DNA from: Streptomyces puniciscabiei
GTDB taxonomy: Bacteria > Actinomycetota > Actinomycetes > Streptomycetales > Streptomycetaceae
Assembly (NCBI RefSeq): GCF_006715785.1
Contig: NZ_VFNX01000001.1
Coordinates: 3,052,501 to 3,116,500, forward strand
DNA length: 64,000 bases
Reading direction: 5' to 3'
In this document: positions 8,739 through 17,628 of the stretch, one piece after another
Layout of the letters: the number at the start of each line of letters is the position of its first letter
Numbering within the stretch: the stretch's first letter is position 1
Notes under the pieces: generated by a model
Database searches by the model: none
What the model was told of the DNA's origin: nothing
Seen by the model: only the letters and a program-made list of their open reading frames with translations
Program-made: the position numbers and the translations under genes

Positions 8739-10077
8739 ACACCTCGATCCCGGCCGTCGCCCACGGCAGCTCCAGCAGCTCCGCCTCCTCCCCCTGCCGG
8801 GCTCCACCGGGCGGTACGACGGCCAGCGCATCCGCGGCGGCGATACCCCGGAGCATGGCCGGACCGTTGTAGTGCAGCGGTACGGCACGGTCACCGCGCA
8901 GCATCACGGGGATCAGCCGGGTGTCGTACGGATGCCCCTGGACCGCCTCGCTGAGCGGCAGCGTGTACGGCTCCGGCGCCGGGTGGGCGGCCAGCGTGCG
9001 CAACAGCGGCTCGGCGAGTGTGAGCAGCCCTGAGACGGCCGCGAGGGGGTTGCCGGGCAGGCCGACGAGGTACTGGGTGTCCTTGGTGCGGGCGAGCAGC
9101 ATGGGGTGGCCGGGGCGCACCTTGACGCCGTCGACGAGGAGTTCGGCGTCGATGCGCTCCAGGATGGGGTGCACGTGGTCGACGGGTCCGCCGGCGGTGC
9201 CGCCCGTGGTGACGATGAGGTCGGCCTCGGAGCCGGTGACGGCCCGGTGCAGGGCCTTGGCGTCGTCGCCGATCCGCCGCACCCTGATGACCTCGGCGCC
9301 GAGCGCCCGCAGCCACGGCGGCAGCATCGGGCCGAGCGCGTCCCGGATCAGCCCGTCGCGGGGCAGTCCCTCGGCCAGCAGTTCGTCGCCGAGCACGAGG
9401 ACTTCGGCCCGGGGCCGTGGTACGACGCTGACGGTGTCGTATCCGGCCGCCGCCGCGAGCCCCAGCACGGCGGGGGTGATCCGGGTGCCGACGGGCAGCA
9501 GCTGGTCGCCGCTGCGGCACTCCTGGCCGCGCGGGCGGATGTCCTGGCCGTGGACGATCTCCCGCGTGGCGTGCAGCCGCCCCTGCGCGTCGCTGCGTCC
9601 GTGCTCGCTGCGCAGGACGGCGGTGGTGTCGGCCGGGATGCGGGCACCGGTGGCGATACGGACCGCCTCGCCGTCGGTGAGCGGCTCGGGCTGGGCGTGT
9701 CCGGCGAGCACTCCCTCGTCCCGTACCTCCCAGGGCCCGGGTCCGGCGACCGCCCAGCCGTCCATCGCGGAGGTGTCGAAGGAGGGCAGGTCGGTGAGCG
9801 CGTCGAGCGGGGCGGCCAGGACCAGACCCAGGGCGTCACCGAGCGGCACGGCGACGGGGACGCGGCGGGGCCGGGCGCGTGCGGCGCGTGCGGCGGTCTC
9901 GCGGGCCAGGGTCCACGGGGTGGCCTTGTGCCGCTCGCCGTGTGCTTCCGGCGCCGGAGCGGGGACCTGGCCCGCACGGTCGTCCTTGGCTTCCCTCACG
10001 AGGGCCAGAGCCTCCTCGACGTCGAGGTCGTCGCTGTCCTCGGCGGGCGCTTCGGCCCGGGTTCCGGGGGCGGTCAT
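8728..10077 (-). CDS. moeA: Molybdopterin molybdenumtransferase MoeA
   Basis: A 449-residue MoeA, which inserts molybdate into adenylylated molybdopterin in the last step of molybdenum cofactor synthesis. Markers are the LPSFDTSAMDGWAV segment, AVRIATGARIPADTTAV, the MoaB/MogA-like nucleotide domain with DLIVTTGGTAGG, and PGHPMLLARTK with VGLPGNPLAAVSG. The N-terminal 60 residues are an extra acidic/basic extension compared with the roughly 400-residue family norm. Its ATG overlaps the stop of the mobA-like gene (ATGA at 10074-10077), so the two are translationally coupled. The 3' end carries a parS site. Confidence 0.94.
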   Translation of the reverse strand: MTAPGTRAEAPAEDSDDLDVEEALALVREAKDDRAGQVPAPAPEAHGERHKATPWTLARETAARAARARPRRVPVAVPLGDALGLVLAAPLDALTDLPSFDTSAMDGWAVAGPGPWEVRDEGVLAGHAQPEPLTDGEAVRIATGARIPADTTAVLRSEHGRSDAQGRLHATREIVHGQDIRPRGQECRSGDQLLPVGTRITPAVLGLAAAAGYDTVSVVPRPRAEVLVLGDELLAEGLPRDGLIRDALGPMLPPWLRALGAEVIRVRRIGDDAKALHRAVTGSEADLIVTTGGTAGGPVDHVHPILERIDAELLVDGVKVRPGHPMLLARTKDTQYLVGLPGNPLAAVSGLLTLAEPLLRTLAAHPAPEPYTLPLSEAVQGHPYDTRLIPVMLRGDRAVPLHYNGPAMLRGIAAADALAVVPPGGARQGEEAELLELPWATAGIEVCFT

Positions 10078-11000
10078 CCGGCGTCCGGGGCGCCCGGGCC
10101 CCCGCTGCTCCCGCCCCTGCCGTTCTCTTCCCCGCCTGCGCCGGCTTCTTCCTCCCAGCGCAGCGCGAGCGCGGCCGCCTTGCGGGCGGCCTCGGCGACC
10201 GCTTCGGGGCCGCCCTTGCCCTGGGCCGCGGCGTAGCCGACGAGGAAGGTGGTCAGCGGTGCGGCCGGCCGGGCCACGCCGTGCGCGGCGTCACGGGCCA
10301 GGTCGAGCAGGACGCCGGTGTCGACGTCCAGGTCGATGCCCAGCTCGGCCTTGACTGCGGAGATCCATTCATCCAACACGTGCCCATGCTCCCTGATGCG
10401 TGCCCTGGCGTTGACGAGGTCGTCCCAGGTGTCGCAGTCGAAGGACGCGAGCGGGTCCGGGACGCGGGTGAGACGGAGGGCGCCAGTCAGCCGGCGCAGG
10501 GGCAGACCGGTCAGGCCGTCGGGTCCGGCCTGGAGGGCGGCCAGCTCGCGGCGGAGCGCGGCGGTGCGATAGGCGGCCACGAGCGGCTGGTCGCGGCCGT
10601 CGCCGTCGGTGAGCAGCGCGCCGTCGGCTCCGGTGTCGCCGAGGGCGGTCAACAGGCGCCGCAGCGTGGCCGGCCGGAGGAAGGGCAGGTCGGCGGAGAG
10701 GACGACCGCGTGCTCGGCGGTGGTGAGCCGCAGCCCTGCTTCCAGGGCGGCGACCGGTCCGGCGCCGGCCGGCTCCTCGAGCGCCCAGCGCACCGGCCGC
10801 GCGGTGGGCCGCCGGTCGGCCACCACGACCGTCGTCCCCGCGCCCGCGCAGGCCGCGAGCACCCGGTCGAGCAGTGCCCGGCCGCCGACCCGCAGACCGG
10901 GCTTGTCGGCCCCGCCGAGCCGCCGGGCGGCGCCGCCGGCCAGCACAACGGCGTCGTACGGCACGGGCGTCCCGGGAGCGGCTGGGGCGTTGTCGGTCAC
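10074..11000 (-). CDS. mobA: MobA-like NTP transferase fused to a DUF6457-like domain
   Basis: A 308-residue fusion. Residues 15-205 form a MobA-type nucleotidyltransferase (LAGGAARRLGGADKP for nucleotide binding, VVLSADLPFLRP with the metal-binding Asp). This enzyme adds GMP to molybdenum cofactor, or CMP in MocA relatives. Residues 220-290 are a small helical domain (LDEWISAVKAELGIDL to ALALRWEEEA) of a type seen attached to actinobacterial MobA; I take it as DUF6457 from memory. It is coupled to moeA downstream. The GTG start lacks a Shine-Dalgarno; CATACT six bases before it could be the -10 of a leaderless promoter. Confidence 0.85.
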   Translation of the reverse strand: MTDNAPAAPGTPVPYDAVVLAGGAARRLGGADKPGLRVGGRALLDRVLAACAGAGTTVVVADRRPTARPVRWALEEPAGAGPVAALEAGLRLTTAEHAVVLSADLPFLRPATLRRLLTALGDTGADGALLTDGDGRDQPLVAAYRTAALRRELAALQAGPDGLTGLPLRRLTGALRLTRVPDPLASFDCDTWDDLVNARARIREHGHVLDEWISAVKAELGIDLDVDTGVLLDLARDAAHGVARPAAPLTTFLVGYAAAQGKGGPEAVAEAARKAAALALRWEEEAGAGGEENGRGGSSGGPGAPDAG

Positions 11001-11069
11001 CCCCCGAGTATGTCCCGACAGGCCTCGCTCGTGTCCTGCACGGGGTCCTCTTTCCGGGCCCCGCGTGCG

Positions 11070-12536
11070 TCACAGGGTGCGCAGGAGCACCGCCGGCTGT
11101 TCCACGCAGTCCGCCACGTACCGCAGGAAGCCGCCCGCCGTGCCGCCGTCGCACACCCGGTGGTCGAAGGTGAGCGAGAGCTGGACGACCTGACGCACGG
11201 CCAGCTCGCCTTCGTGCACCCACGGTTTGGGGACGATCCGGCCGACGCCGAGCATGGCCGCCTCGGGGTGGTTGATGATCGGCGTGGAGCCGTCGACACC
11301 GAAGACACCGTAGTTGTTCAACGTGAAGGTCCCGCCGGTGAGTTCCCCGGGCGTGAGCGTCCCGCTGCGGGCGGCCTCGGTGAGCCGGGCGAACTCGGCG
11401 GTCAGGGACTCGGCGTCGCGCCCGTGGGCGTCCCGGACGACCGGCACGACGAGCCCGCGTTCGGTCTGCGCGGCGAACCCGAGGTGGACCTGGTCGAGCC
11501 GGACGACCTCACGGGCCTCGGCGTCGACGTAGGAGTTCAGCTCGGGGAACCGGGCGAGGGCGGCCGTGCAGATGCGGGCGAGCAGCGCGAGCAGGGAGAT
11601 CTTCGGTCCGCCGGCCGCGTTCATCGCGGCACGCGCACGCATGAGCTCGGTCGCGTCGGCGTCGACCCAGCAGGTGGCGTCCGGGATCTCCCGGCGGCTG
11701 CGGGAGAGCTTGTCGGCCACCGCGCCGCGCACGCCCTTGAGGGGGATGCGAGTGCTCTCGGCGCGCGTGGCGGAAGCGACGGCGGGAGCCGAAGGGGCGG
11801 TGGCGGTGGCGTGTGCCGCCGTGGTGGCCGCCTCGGCCGTACGGCTGCCCACGGCCGCCTTGGCCCGCAGGGCGTCCTCGACGTCCGCGCGCAGGATCAG
11901 CCCGTCCGGGCCCGAGCCCGCCAGCAGCCGCAGGTCCACCCCGCCCTCGCGGGCCAGCCGGCGGACCAGGGGGGAGATCACCGGCACCGGTCCCTCGGCG
12001 TGGAGCGCGTCCACGCACGCGTGGGCCGTCCCGGTGGGCGCCGTGCCGCCCGGGGCGGCCGTTCCGTCCGGTCGTGCCGCCCCGGAGGCCGCAGCCGGAC
12101 GCCGGCGGCCGTCCGGGCCCGTGCCGGAGGGCGTGCTCGGGGTCCGTGCGCTGTCCGCGCCGGTGGAGCCGTTCACGGCACCCGTCACCGCCGGAGCCGG
12201 CCGCACCCTCCGGCGCCGCGCCGGGGCTTCCGAGGTGCCGTATCCGACCAGGACGTTGCCCGACCCCGCGCTGTCGGCCGCCGGGGCCTGCGGTCCCACC
12301 GCCACCGTCAACAGCGGCGCTCCGACCGGCAGTTCGGTGCCCTCCTCGCCGAAGCGGGCGGTGACCACACCGCCGTAGGGGCAGGGCACCTCGACCATCG
12401 CCTTGGCCGTCTCGACCTCGACGACCGGCTGGTCGACGGCGACGACGTCACCGACCTGGACCAGCCAGCGGACGATCTCCGCCTCGGTGAGTCCCTCACC
12501 GAGGTCGGGGAGCTTGAACTCCAGCACCTGTGCCAT
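11070..12536 (-). CDS. bkdC: Branched-chain 2-oxoacid dehydrogenase E2 (dihydrolipoamide acyltransferase)
   Basis: A 488-residue E2 that transfers acyl groups from E1 to CoA. Order of domains: lipoyl domain (1-80, lipoyl-lysine in VEVETAKAMVEVP), a long Ala/Thr/Gly linker, an E3/E1-binding peripheral domain (about 178-215, VISPLVRRLAREGGVDLRLL), a second linker, and the catalytic domain ending LTFDHRVCDGGTAGGFL (active-site His and Asp). It overlaps the E1 beta stop by ATGA (12536). In Streptomyces such complexes make isobutyryl-, isovaleryl- and 2-methylbutyryl-CoA, the primers of branched fatty acids. Alternative names in the genus are bkdH for this subunit; the substrate is inferred from the operon. 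Confidence 0.92.
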   Translation of the reverse strand: MAQVLEFKLPDLGEGLTEAEIVRWLVQVGDVVAVDQPVVEVETAKAMVEVPCPYGGVVTARFGEEGTELPVGAPLLTVAVGPQAPAADSAGSGNVLVGYGTSEAPARRRRVRPAPAVTGAVNGSTGADSARTPSTPSGTGPDGRRRPAAASGAARPDGTAAPGGTAPTGTAHACVDALHAEGPVPVISPLVRRLAREGGVDLRLLAGSGPDGLILRADVEDALRAKAAVGSRTAEAATTAAHATATAPSAPAVASATRAESTRIPLKGVRGAVADKLSRSRREIPDATCWVDADATELMRARAAMNAAGGPKISLLALLARICTAALARFPELNSYVDAEAREVVRLDQVHLGFAAQTERGLVVPVVRDAHGRDAESLTAEFARLTEAARSGTLTPGELTGGTFTLNNYGVFGVDGSTPIINHPEAAMLGVGRIVPKPWVHEGELAVRQVVQLSLTFDHRVCDGGTAGGFLRYVADCVEQPAVLLRTL

Positions 12537-13540
12537 CAGCCCTCGGCCTCCCACTGCAGCCGGGCCACGGCGTCGAGGATGCGGTCGACGCCGGGCAGGT
12601 GGTGCCGCTCCAGCATGGGCGGCGGGTAGGGGATGTCGAAGCCGGCCACGCGCAGCACCGGCGCCTCCAGGTGGTGGAAGCAGCGCTCGGTGATCCGGGC
12701 CGCGATCTCTCCGCCCGGGCCGCCGAACCCGGTGGACTCGTGGACGACGACCGCGCGTCCGGTGCGCCGTACGGCCGCGCACACCGTCTCGTCGTCGAAC
12801 GGCACCAGCGAGCGCAGGTCGATCACTTCCAGGTCCCAGCCCTCGGCCTCGGCGGCCTCGGCGGCCTCCAGGCAGACCGGCAGGGAAGGGCCGTAGGTGA
12901 TCAGCGTGGCGCTGCGGCCCGGCCGGCGCACGACCGCGCGGCCGATGGGTTCCACGTCCGTGGGCTGCTCGGGGTTCCAGGAGTCCTTCGACCAGTACAG
13001 CCTCTTGGGCTCCAGGAAGACGACCGGGTCGTCGGAGGCGATGGCCCGGCGCAGCAGGCCGTAGGCGTCGGCGACGGTCGCGGGCGTGACCACGTGCAGT
13101 CCCGGGGTGGCCATGTAGTAGGCCTCGGAGGAGTCGCTGTGGTGCTCGACGCCGCCGATGCCGCCTCCGTAGGGGACACGGACGGTGATCGGCAGGGGCA
13201 TCTTCCCGCGCGTGCGGTTGCGCATCCGGCAGACATGGCTGATGAGCTGCTCGAACGCCGGGTAGGCGAACGCGTCGAACTGCATCTCCACCACCGGGCG
13301 CAGGCCGTACATGGCCATGCCGACGGCGGCGCCGAGGATGCCGGCCTCGGCGAGCGGGGTGTCGGTGCAGCGGTCCTCGCCGAACTCCTTGGCGAGGCCG
13401 TCGGTGACCCGGAAGACACCGCCGAGGGTGCCGACGTCCTCGCCCATGACGTGCACGGTCGGGTCGGCGGCCATGGCGTCGCGCATCGCGCGCGTGAGGG
13501 CCTGCGCCATGGTGGCGGGCTTGACGGCCACGGTGGTCAT
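12536..13540 (-). CDS. bkdB: Branched-chain 2-oxoacid dehydrogenase E1 beta
   Basis: A 334-residue E1 beta subunit, of usual family length. Markers include GEDVGTLGGVFRVTDGL, DTPLAEAGILGAAVGMA, AYPAFEQLISHVCRMRNRT and the C-terminal transketolase domain with VHESTGFGGPGGEIAARI. It pairs with the E1 alpha encoded just upstream to form the heterotetramer that decarboxylates branched-chain oxoacids. The start overlaps the bkdA stop (13537-13540) and its own stop overlaps the E2 start, so the three genes form a tight operon. Confidence 0.94.
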   Translation of the reverse strand: MTTVAVKPATMAQALTRAMRDAMAADPTVHVMGEDVGTLGGVFRVTDGLAKEFGEDRCTDTPLAEAGILGAAVGMAMYGLRPVVEMQFDAFAYPAFEQLISHVCRMRNRTRGKMPLPITVRVPYGGGIGGVEHHSDSSEAYYMATPGLHVVTPATVADAYGLLRRAIASDDPVVFLEPKRLYWSKDSWNPEQPTDVEPIGRAVVRRPGRSATLITYGPSLPVCLEAAEAAEAEGWDLEVIDLRSLVPFDDETVCAAVRRTGRAVVVHESTGFGGPGGEIAARITERCFHHLEAPVLRVAGFDIPYPPPMLERHHLPGVDRILDAVARLQWEAEG

Positions 13541-14691
13541 CGCACGCCGCCTTCCTGCTCGCCGTGGTGCTCCTGCTCGGCTTCCAGCTCGGCCCGCAGC
13601 AGGGCACGCTGTTCGCGCAGCTGGGCGGTCGTCTCGGCGTAGACGTGGTCGAAGAGGGCCATGGGGTCCAGTTCGGGGTCGCGGTTCATGCGCTCGCGCA
13701 AGGAGGCGGCCATCGCCTCGGCTTCCTTCCGTGCGGCCTCGATGCCGGCCTCGTCGAGCAGCCCGCGCTCGGTCAGCTCGTGCTCCAGCAGCTGGATCGG
13801 GTCGTGTGCGCGCCAGGCCTCGACCTCGGCGTCACCTCGGTAGCGGGTGGCGTCGTCGGCGTTGGTGTGGGCGTCGATGCGGTACGTCACGGCTTCGACC
13901 AGGGTCGGGCCGCCGCCGGCGCGCGCGTGCCGTACGGCGTCGCTGAGGACCTCGTGGACGGCCGCCGCGTCGTTGCCGTCGACCAGGCGGCCCGGCATGC
14001 CGTATCCGACGGCCTTGTGGGCCAGGGAGGGCGCGGCGGTCTGCTTGGCGAGCGGGACGGAGATGGCGAAGCCGTTGTTCTGCACGAGGAAGACGACCGG
14101 TGCCTGCCAGACGGCGGCGAAGTTCAGCGCCTCGTGGAAGTCGCCCTCGCTGGTGCCGCCGTCGCCGACCATGGCGAGCGCGACCACGTCGTCGCCCTTG
14201 AGGCGGGCGGCGTGCGCGAGGCCGACGGCGTGCGGCAGCTGGGTGGCCAGCGGGGTGCTCAGGGGGGCCACGCGGTGGGCGTAGGGGTCGTAGCCGCTGT
14301 GCCAGTCGCCGCGCAGCAGGGTGAGGGCCTCCACGGGGTCCACGCCCCTGGCGACCACGGCGAGGGTGTCGCGGTAGCTGGGGAAGAGCCAGTCGCGCTC
14401 TTCGAGGGCGAGGGCGGCGGCGACCTCGCAGGCCTCCTGGCCGGTGCTGGAGGGGTAGACGGCGAGGCGCCCCTGCTTGGTGAGCGCGGTGGCCTGCGTG
14501 TTGTAGCGGCGGCCGCGCACCAGCTGGGCGTAGAGCCGGCGCAGCACGTCCGGGTCGGTCTTGGCGGCCGCCTCGGTGCCAAGGACGCGGTAGGGCTCGG
14601 CGTCGGGCAGCAGCGGCGCGGGGTCCATACGGGGTTGCCAGGCGGGCGGCGGCGATGGCCGGTACGCGCCCCGCTGCTCCATGACCGTCAT
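13537..14691 (-). CDS. bkdA: Branched-chain 2-oxoacid dehydrogenase E1 alpha
   Basis: A 384-residue E1 alpha. The thiamine-diphosphate motif is visible as AMVGDGGTSEGDFHEALNFAAVWQAPVVFLVQNN, and YRIDAHTNADDATRY is the usual phosphorylation-loop-like region. The first gene of the bkdABC operon, with AGGAGG eight bases before the ATG. It diverges from an Lrp-family regulator (14867-15400) across 175 bases that hold two perfect or near-perfect palindromes and a DnaA box. No E3 gene is present, so dihydrolipoamide dehydrogenase must be encoded elsewhere. Confidence 0.94.
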   Translation of the reverse strand: MTVMEQRGAYRPSPPPAWQPRMDPAPLLPDAEPYRVLGTEAAAKTDPDVLRRLYAQLVRGRRYNTQATALTKQGRLAVYPSSTGQEACEVAAALALEERDWLFPSYRDTLAVVARGVDPVEALTLLRGDWHSGYDPYAHRVAPLSTPLATQLPHAVGLAHAARLKGDDVVALAMVGDGGTSEGDFHEALNFAAVWQAPVVFLVQNNGFAISVPLAKQTAAPSLAHKAVGYGMPGRLVDGNDAAAVHEVLSDAVRHARAGGGPTLVEAVTYRIDAHTNADDATRYRGDAEVEAWRAHDPIQLLEHELTERGLLDEAGIEAARKEAEAMAASLRERMNRDPELDPMALFDHVYAETTAQLREQRALLRAELEAEQEHHGEQEGGVR

Positions 14692-14735
14692 GACGGCACC
14701 TCCTCGTGGGAGCGGCTACGGGAGGCGCGTCGGCT

Positions 14736-14749
14736 GTGAGGCGCCTCAC
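14736..14749. promoter_or_regulatory. Perfect palindrome in the bkdA/regulator promoter region
   Basis: GTGAGGCGCCTCAC is a perfect 14-bp palindrome, two bases from a second palindrome (14752-14765). Likely an operator; the bound protein is unknown, with the divergent Lrp-type regulator the first candidate. Confidence 0.55.
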
Positions 14750-14751
14750 CA

Positions 14752-14765
14752 ACCGATTGTTCGGT
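14752..14765. promoter_or_regulatory. PaaR-like palindrome in the bkdA/regulator promoter region
   Basis: ACCGATTGTTCGGT fits the pattern ACCG-N6-CGGT of the two operators at the paa genes, except that the central CG is TG. It may be a weak PaaR-type site or belong to another TetR-family protein. Confidence 0.45.
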
Positions 14766-14799
14766 CGTCGGCACATTTTGGCTACAGGCCCCTTCAGGC

Positions 14800-14808
14800 T
14801 GTGGACAA
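14800..14808 (-). other. DnaA box
   Basis: Reverse complement reads TTGTCCACA, the Streptomyces consensus. Single perfect copy between bkdA and the Lrp-type gene. Confidence 0.6.
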
Positions 14809-14866
14809 ACGGTTCTCCACAGCCTGGAATGAACGCAGGACGTCCACGGCGAGGGAGCGGGGGGCA

Positions 14867-15400
14867 ATGGCAGCTGAACAAATGGCCGACGGGCCGCAGG
14901 ACGGCACCGCGCTCCCAGCCTCGCGCCCGCCGGACGGCGCCCCGCTGCCGCCGCCTCGTCCGCTCGACGCCATCGATCAGGACATCCTGAAGATTCTCCA
15001 GGCGGACGGCCGTGCCTCGATACGGTCCGTCGCCGAACGCGTCCACGTCTCGCGCGCCAACGCCTATGCGCGCATCAACCGCCTGGTCGAGGACGGGGTG
15101 ATCCGGGGCTTCAGCGCGCGCGTGGACCACGAGCGGGCGGGGCACGGCACATCGGCGTACGTCACGCTGAAGATCGTCCAGAACACCTGGCGGACGGTCC
15201 GCGAACAGCTCAGGCAGCTGCCCGGCGCCTCCCACATCGCGCTGGTGGGCGGCGACTTCGATGTTCTGCTGCTGGTGCACACCCCCGACAACCGGGCGCT
15301 GCGCGAGCTGGTGCTCACCCGGCTCCAGGCGATCCCCGAGGTGCTCAGCACCCGCACGCTGCTGGTGTTCGAGGAGGAGGACCTGGAGCCGGAGGCGTGA
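14867..15400 (+). CDS. bkdR: Lrp/AsnC-family transcriptional regulator beside bkdA
   Basis: A 177-residue Lrp/AsnC protein: a proline-rich N-terminal arm of about 35 residues, an HTH (DAIDQDILKILQADGRASIRSVAERVHVSRANAYARINRL split over residues 36-75), then a RAM ligand-binding domain. Such proteins form octamer-like assemblies and sense amino or keto acids. Position next to a bkd operon matches the regulator called bkdR in S. avermitilis, which controls the adjacent bkd genes. The ATG follows GAGCGGGGGGCA; upstream in-frame extension is not supported. The tail is acidic (EEEDLEPEA). Confidence 0.88.
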   Translation: MAAEQMADGPQDGTALPASRPPDGAPLPPPRPLDAIDQDILKILQADGRASIRSVAERVHVSRANAYARINRLVEDGVIRGFSARVDHERAGHGTSAYVTLKIVQNTWRTVREQLRQLPGASHIALVGGDFDVLLLVHTPDNRALRELVLTRLQAIPEVLSTRTLLVFEEEDLEPEA

Positions 15401-15475
15401 GGAACGGGGTGTGCGGGGGGGTGAGGATGGGGGTGTGCAGGAGGCGTAGGGAAACGGGTGTGCGGGAGGCGTGAG

Positions 15476-16066
15476 CTAGGCGGCCCTGCGCAGTCCCGCG
15501 AAGACCAGCTGGACCACCGCGTCGGCGACCTCGCGTTCGCCTGCGCCCCTCGGGTCCGGCCGGTACCACTCCACGATCGAGTTGATCATTCCGAAGACCA
15601 GCCGGGTGGCCAGCCGGACCTCGACGTCGCCGCGTACGTCCCCGTCGGCCGCCGCGGCCTTCAGCAGTTCCGCGACCCGGTGGTCGAAGTCGCGCCGCCG
15701 TTCCAGTGCCCACCGCTCGGTGGCGGTGTTGCCGCGCACCCGCAGCAGCAGCGTCACGTACGGCAGCTCGCCTATGAGCACCTCGACCATGCGCCGTACG
15801 ACGTGCTCCAGCCGGTCGACGGGCCGCCCCACGCGTGCGTGCTCCTCGTCCAGGATGGCGAACAGGCCGTCCAGGGCGCGGCTGACGGCCCGGCGCAGCA
15901 GCTCCTCCTTGCCGCTGACGTGGTGGTAGATCGACGACTTGGAGATGCCTGCCGCCTTGGACAGGTGCTCCATGGAGGTGCCGTCGTAGCCGCGCTCGTT
16001 GAACACCTGGACGGCCACGGAGAGCAGCGTCTCGGGCGTGTAGGTGTCGCGTTTGGCCGTGGTCAT
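15476..16066 (-). CDS. paaR: TetR-family regulator, probable PaaR
   Basis: A 196-residue TetR repressor. The N-terminal HTH is clear (TLLSVAVQVFNERGYDGTSM, then ISKSSIYHHVSGKEELL), and the C-terminal ligand domain contains YVTLLLRVRGNTATERWALERRR, typical of regulators bound to aromatic or fatty acyl-CoA. Its start overlaps the paaH stop (ATGA, 16063-16066), so it is cotranscribed with paaH. Two palindromes ACCG-NN-CG-NN-CGGT, matching the operator pattern reported for PaaR of Corynebacterium, lie before paaH/paaN and paaA. Phenylacetyl-CoA as inducer follows from that family knowledge, not from the sequence. Confidence 0.82.
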   Translation of the reverse strand: MTTAKRDTYTPETLLSVAVQVFNERGYDGTSMEHLSKAAGISKSSIYHHVSGKEELLRRAVSRALDGLFAILDEEHARVGRPVDRLEHVVRRMVEVLIGELPYVTLLLRVRGNTATERWALERRRDFDHRVAELLKAAAADGDVRGDVEVRLATRLVFGMINSIVEWYRPDPRGAGEREVADAVVQLVFAGLRRAA

Positions 16067-17580
16067 GACGTGCCCTCCCGCTTGTCCTCGATGGCGTACG
16101 CGTGGCGGTAGAGCGCGAGGGAGGGCGCGTAGCGTCCGGAGGGATCGCGCTCGTGCATCTCGTCCAGGACGTCGAAGGCGAACTCGCGGCCGAGCCTGCG
16201 GTCCCACTCGAAGGGGCCGAGGGGGTAGTTCACCCCGAGGCGCATCGCCGTGTCGATGTCCTCCTCGGTGGCGACGCCCTTGGCGACGGCGTCGTGCGCG
16301 AGGTCGATGATCCTCGCGACCGTGCGCGCGACGATCATGCCGGGGACGTCGCCGATGACGCTGACGTCCTTGCCGAGGGCCTGGAAGAGGCCGATGGCCT
16401 CGGCGAGGGTCTGCGGCGAGGTGTCCTGGGAGGTGGACAGGGCGATGCGGGTGGCGGTGCGGTAGTCGAGGGCGAGGTCGAAGTAGATGACGTCGCGGAA
16501 CTCGATGGACGTCTGGCCGTCGGCGAGCACCAGCTGGCCGCCGCTGGGCAGCACCAGGCGGGTGCCGTTGTCCTCGTCCTCCTCGCGGACCTGGATGCCC
16601 GCCTCGCGGATCAGGGTGAGCAGCTCGGCCGCGGGGCCGAGGCCGCCCTCGGCGACGACGTGGGCGGGCGGCTGTTCCTTGTCGGCGGTGTGCGGCTCGG
16701 GGCCCTCGGCGCCCTCGGCGTGGTCGTACCAGCCGTGGCCGGTCTTGCGGCCCAGGCGGCCGGACTCCACCAGCCGGCGCTGGGCGAGGGAGGGCGTGAA
16801 GCGCACGTCCTGGAAGAAGGACTGCCACACCGAGTGGGTGACGGACTCGTTGACGTCCTGTCCGATCAGGTCGGTCAGCTCGAAGGCGCCCATCCTGAAG
16901 CCGCCGCACTCGCGCAGGACCGCGTCGATGGTGGCCGGGTCGGCGGCCTGGGCCTCGTAGACCGCGAAGGCCTCGGCGTAGAACGGCCGGGCGATCCGGT
17001 TGACGATGAAACCCGGGGTGTCGGCGCAGGCCACCGGGGTCTTGCCCCAGACGCGGGCGGTCTCGTACGCGCGCGTGGCCGACGTGACGTCGGTGGCGAA
17101 CCCGGAGACGACCTCGACCAGCGGCATGAGCGGTGCCGGGTTGAAGAAGTGCAGGCCCACGAAGCGGCCGGGCCGGCGCAGGGCACCGCCGATGGCCGTC
17201 ACCGACAGCGAGGACGTGTTGGTGGCGAGCAGGCAGTCCTCGGCGACGATGTCCTCCAGCTCGCGGAAGAGCTGCTGTTTGACGTCCAGCCGTTCCAGGA
17301 CGGCCTCGACGACCAGCGTGCAGTCAGCCAGCTCCGAGAGCTGCTCCGCGGGCTTGAGACGGGCGCGGGCCGCGTCCCGGTCGGCGGCGGCGAGCCTGCC
17401 CTTCTCCACGAGCCGGTCGAGGCGGGCGCCGATCGTCGCCGCCGCGTCCCTGGCCCGCCCGGCGACGGCGTCGTACAGCCGCACGGGATGGCCGGCGACC
17501 AGTGCGACCTGGGCGATGCCCTGGCCCATGGTGCCGGTGCCGACGACGGCCACAGGGCTGCTGAGGTCGAGTGCTGTCAT
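16063..17580 (-). CDS. paaH: 3-hydroxyacyl-CoA dehydrogenase (PaaH type)
   Basis: A 505-residue NAD-dependent dehydrogenase. The N-terminal Rossmann motif is VAVVGTGTMGQGIAQVAL, with the catalytic-dyad segment GLHFFNPAPLMPLVEVV (His near 143) and VACADTPGFIVNRIARPF. Two 3HCDH C-terminal domains follow in tandem (about 185-285 and 395-495), the arrangement of PaaH/PaaC, which oxidises 3-hydroxyadipyl-CoA late in phenylacetate breakdown. GGGAGGA lies eight bases before the ATG. First gene of a two-gene operon with the TetR regulator, divergent from paaN; a PaaR-like operator sits between. The stretch around residues 285-380 is a less conserved insert. Confidence 0.9.
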   Translation of the reverse strand: MTALDLSSPVAVVGTGTMGQGIAQVALVAGHPVRLYDAVAGRARDAAATIGARLDRLVEKGRLAAADRDAARARLKPAEQLSELADCTLVVEAVLERLDVKQQLFRELEDIVAEDCLLATNTSSLSVTAIGGALRRPGRFVGLHFFNPAPLMPLVEVVSGFATDVTSATRAYETARVWGKTPVACADTPGFIVNRIARPFYAEAFAVYEAQAADPATIDAVLRECGGFRMGAFELTDLIGQDVNESVTHSVWQSFFQDVRFTPSLAQRRLVESGRLGRKTGHGWYDHAEGAEGPEPHTADKEQPPAHVVAEGGLGPAAELLTLIREAGIQVREEDEDNGTRLVLPSGGQLVLADGQTSIEFRDVIYFDLALDYRTATRIALSTSQDTSPQTLAEAIGLFQALGKDVSVIGDVPGMIVARTVARIIDLAHDAVAKGVATEEDIDTAMRLGVNYPLGPFEWDRRLGREFAFDVLDEMHERDPSGRYAPSLALYRHAYAIEDKREGTS

Positions 17581-17628
17581 GTGCGCGATCCTCCCGCACG
17601 GCGTTTTCCACAGATGCGGCAGGCCCCC

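Noticed and set aside
9879..12629. 916-codon plus-strand frame across mobA and the E2 gene
   Set aside because: Antisense to two well-supported genes, with no recognisable domain.
11070..13607. 845-codon frame joining E1 beta antisense frame to E2
   Set aside because: The upstream part is an out-of-frame reading of bkdB; the lipoyl domain starting at 12536 marks the real start.
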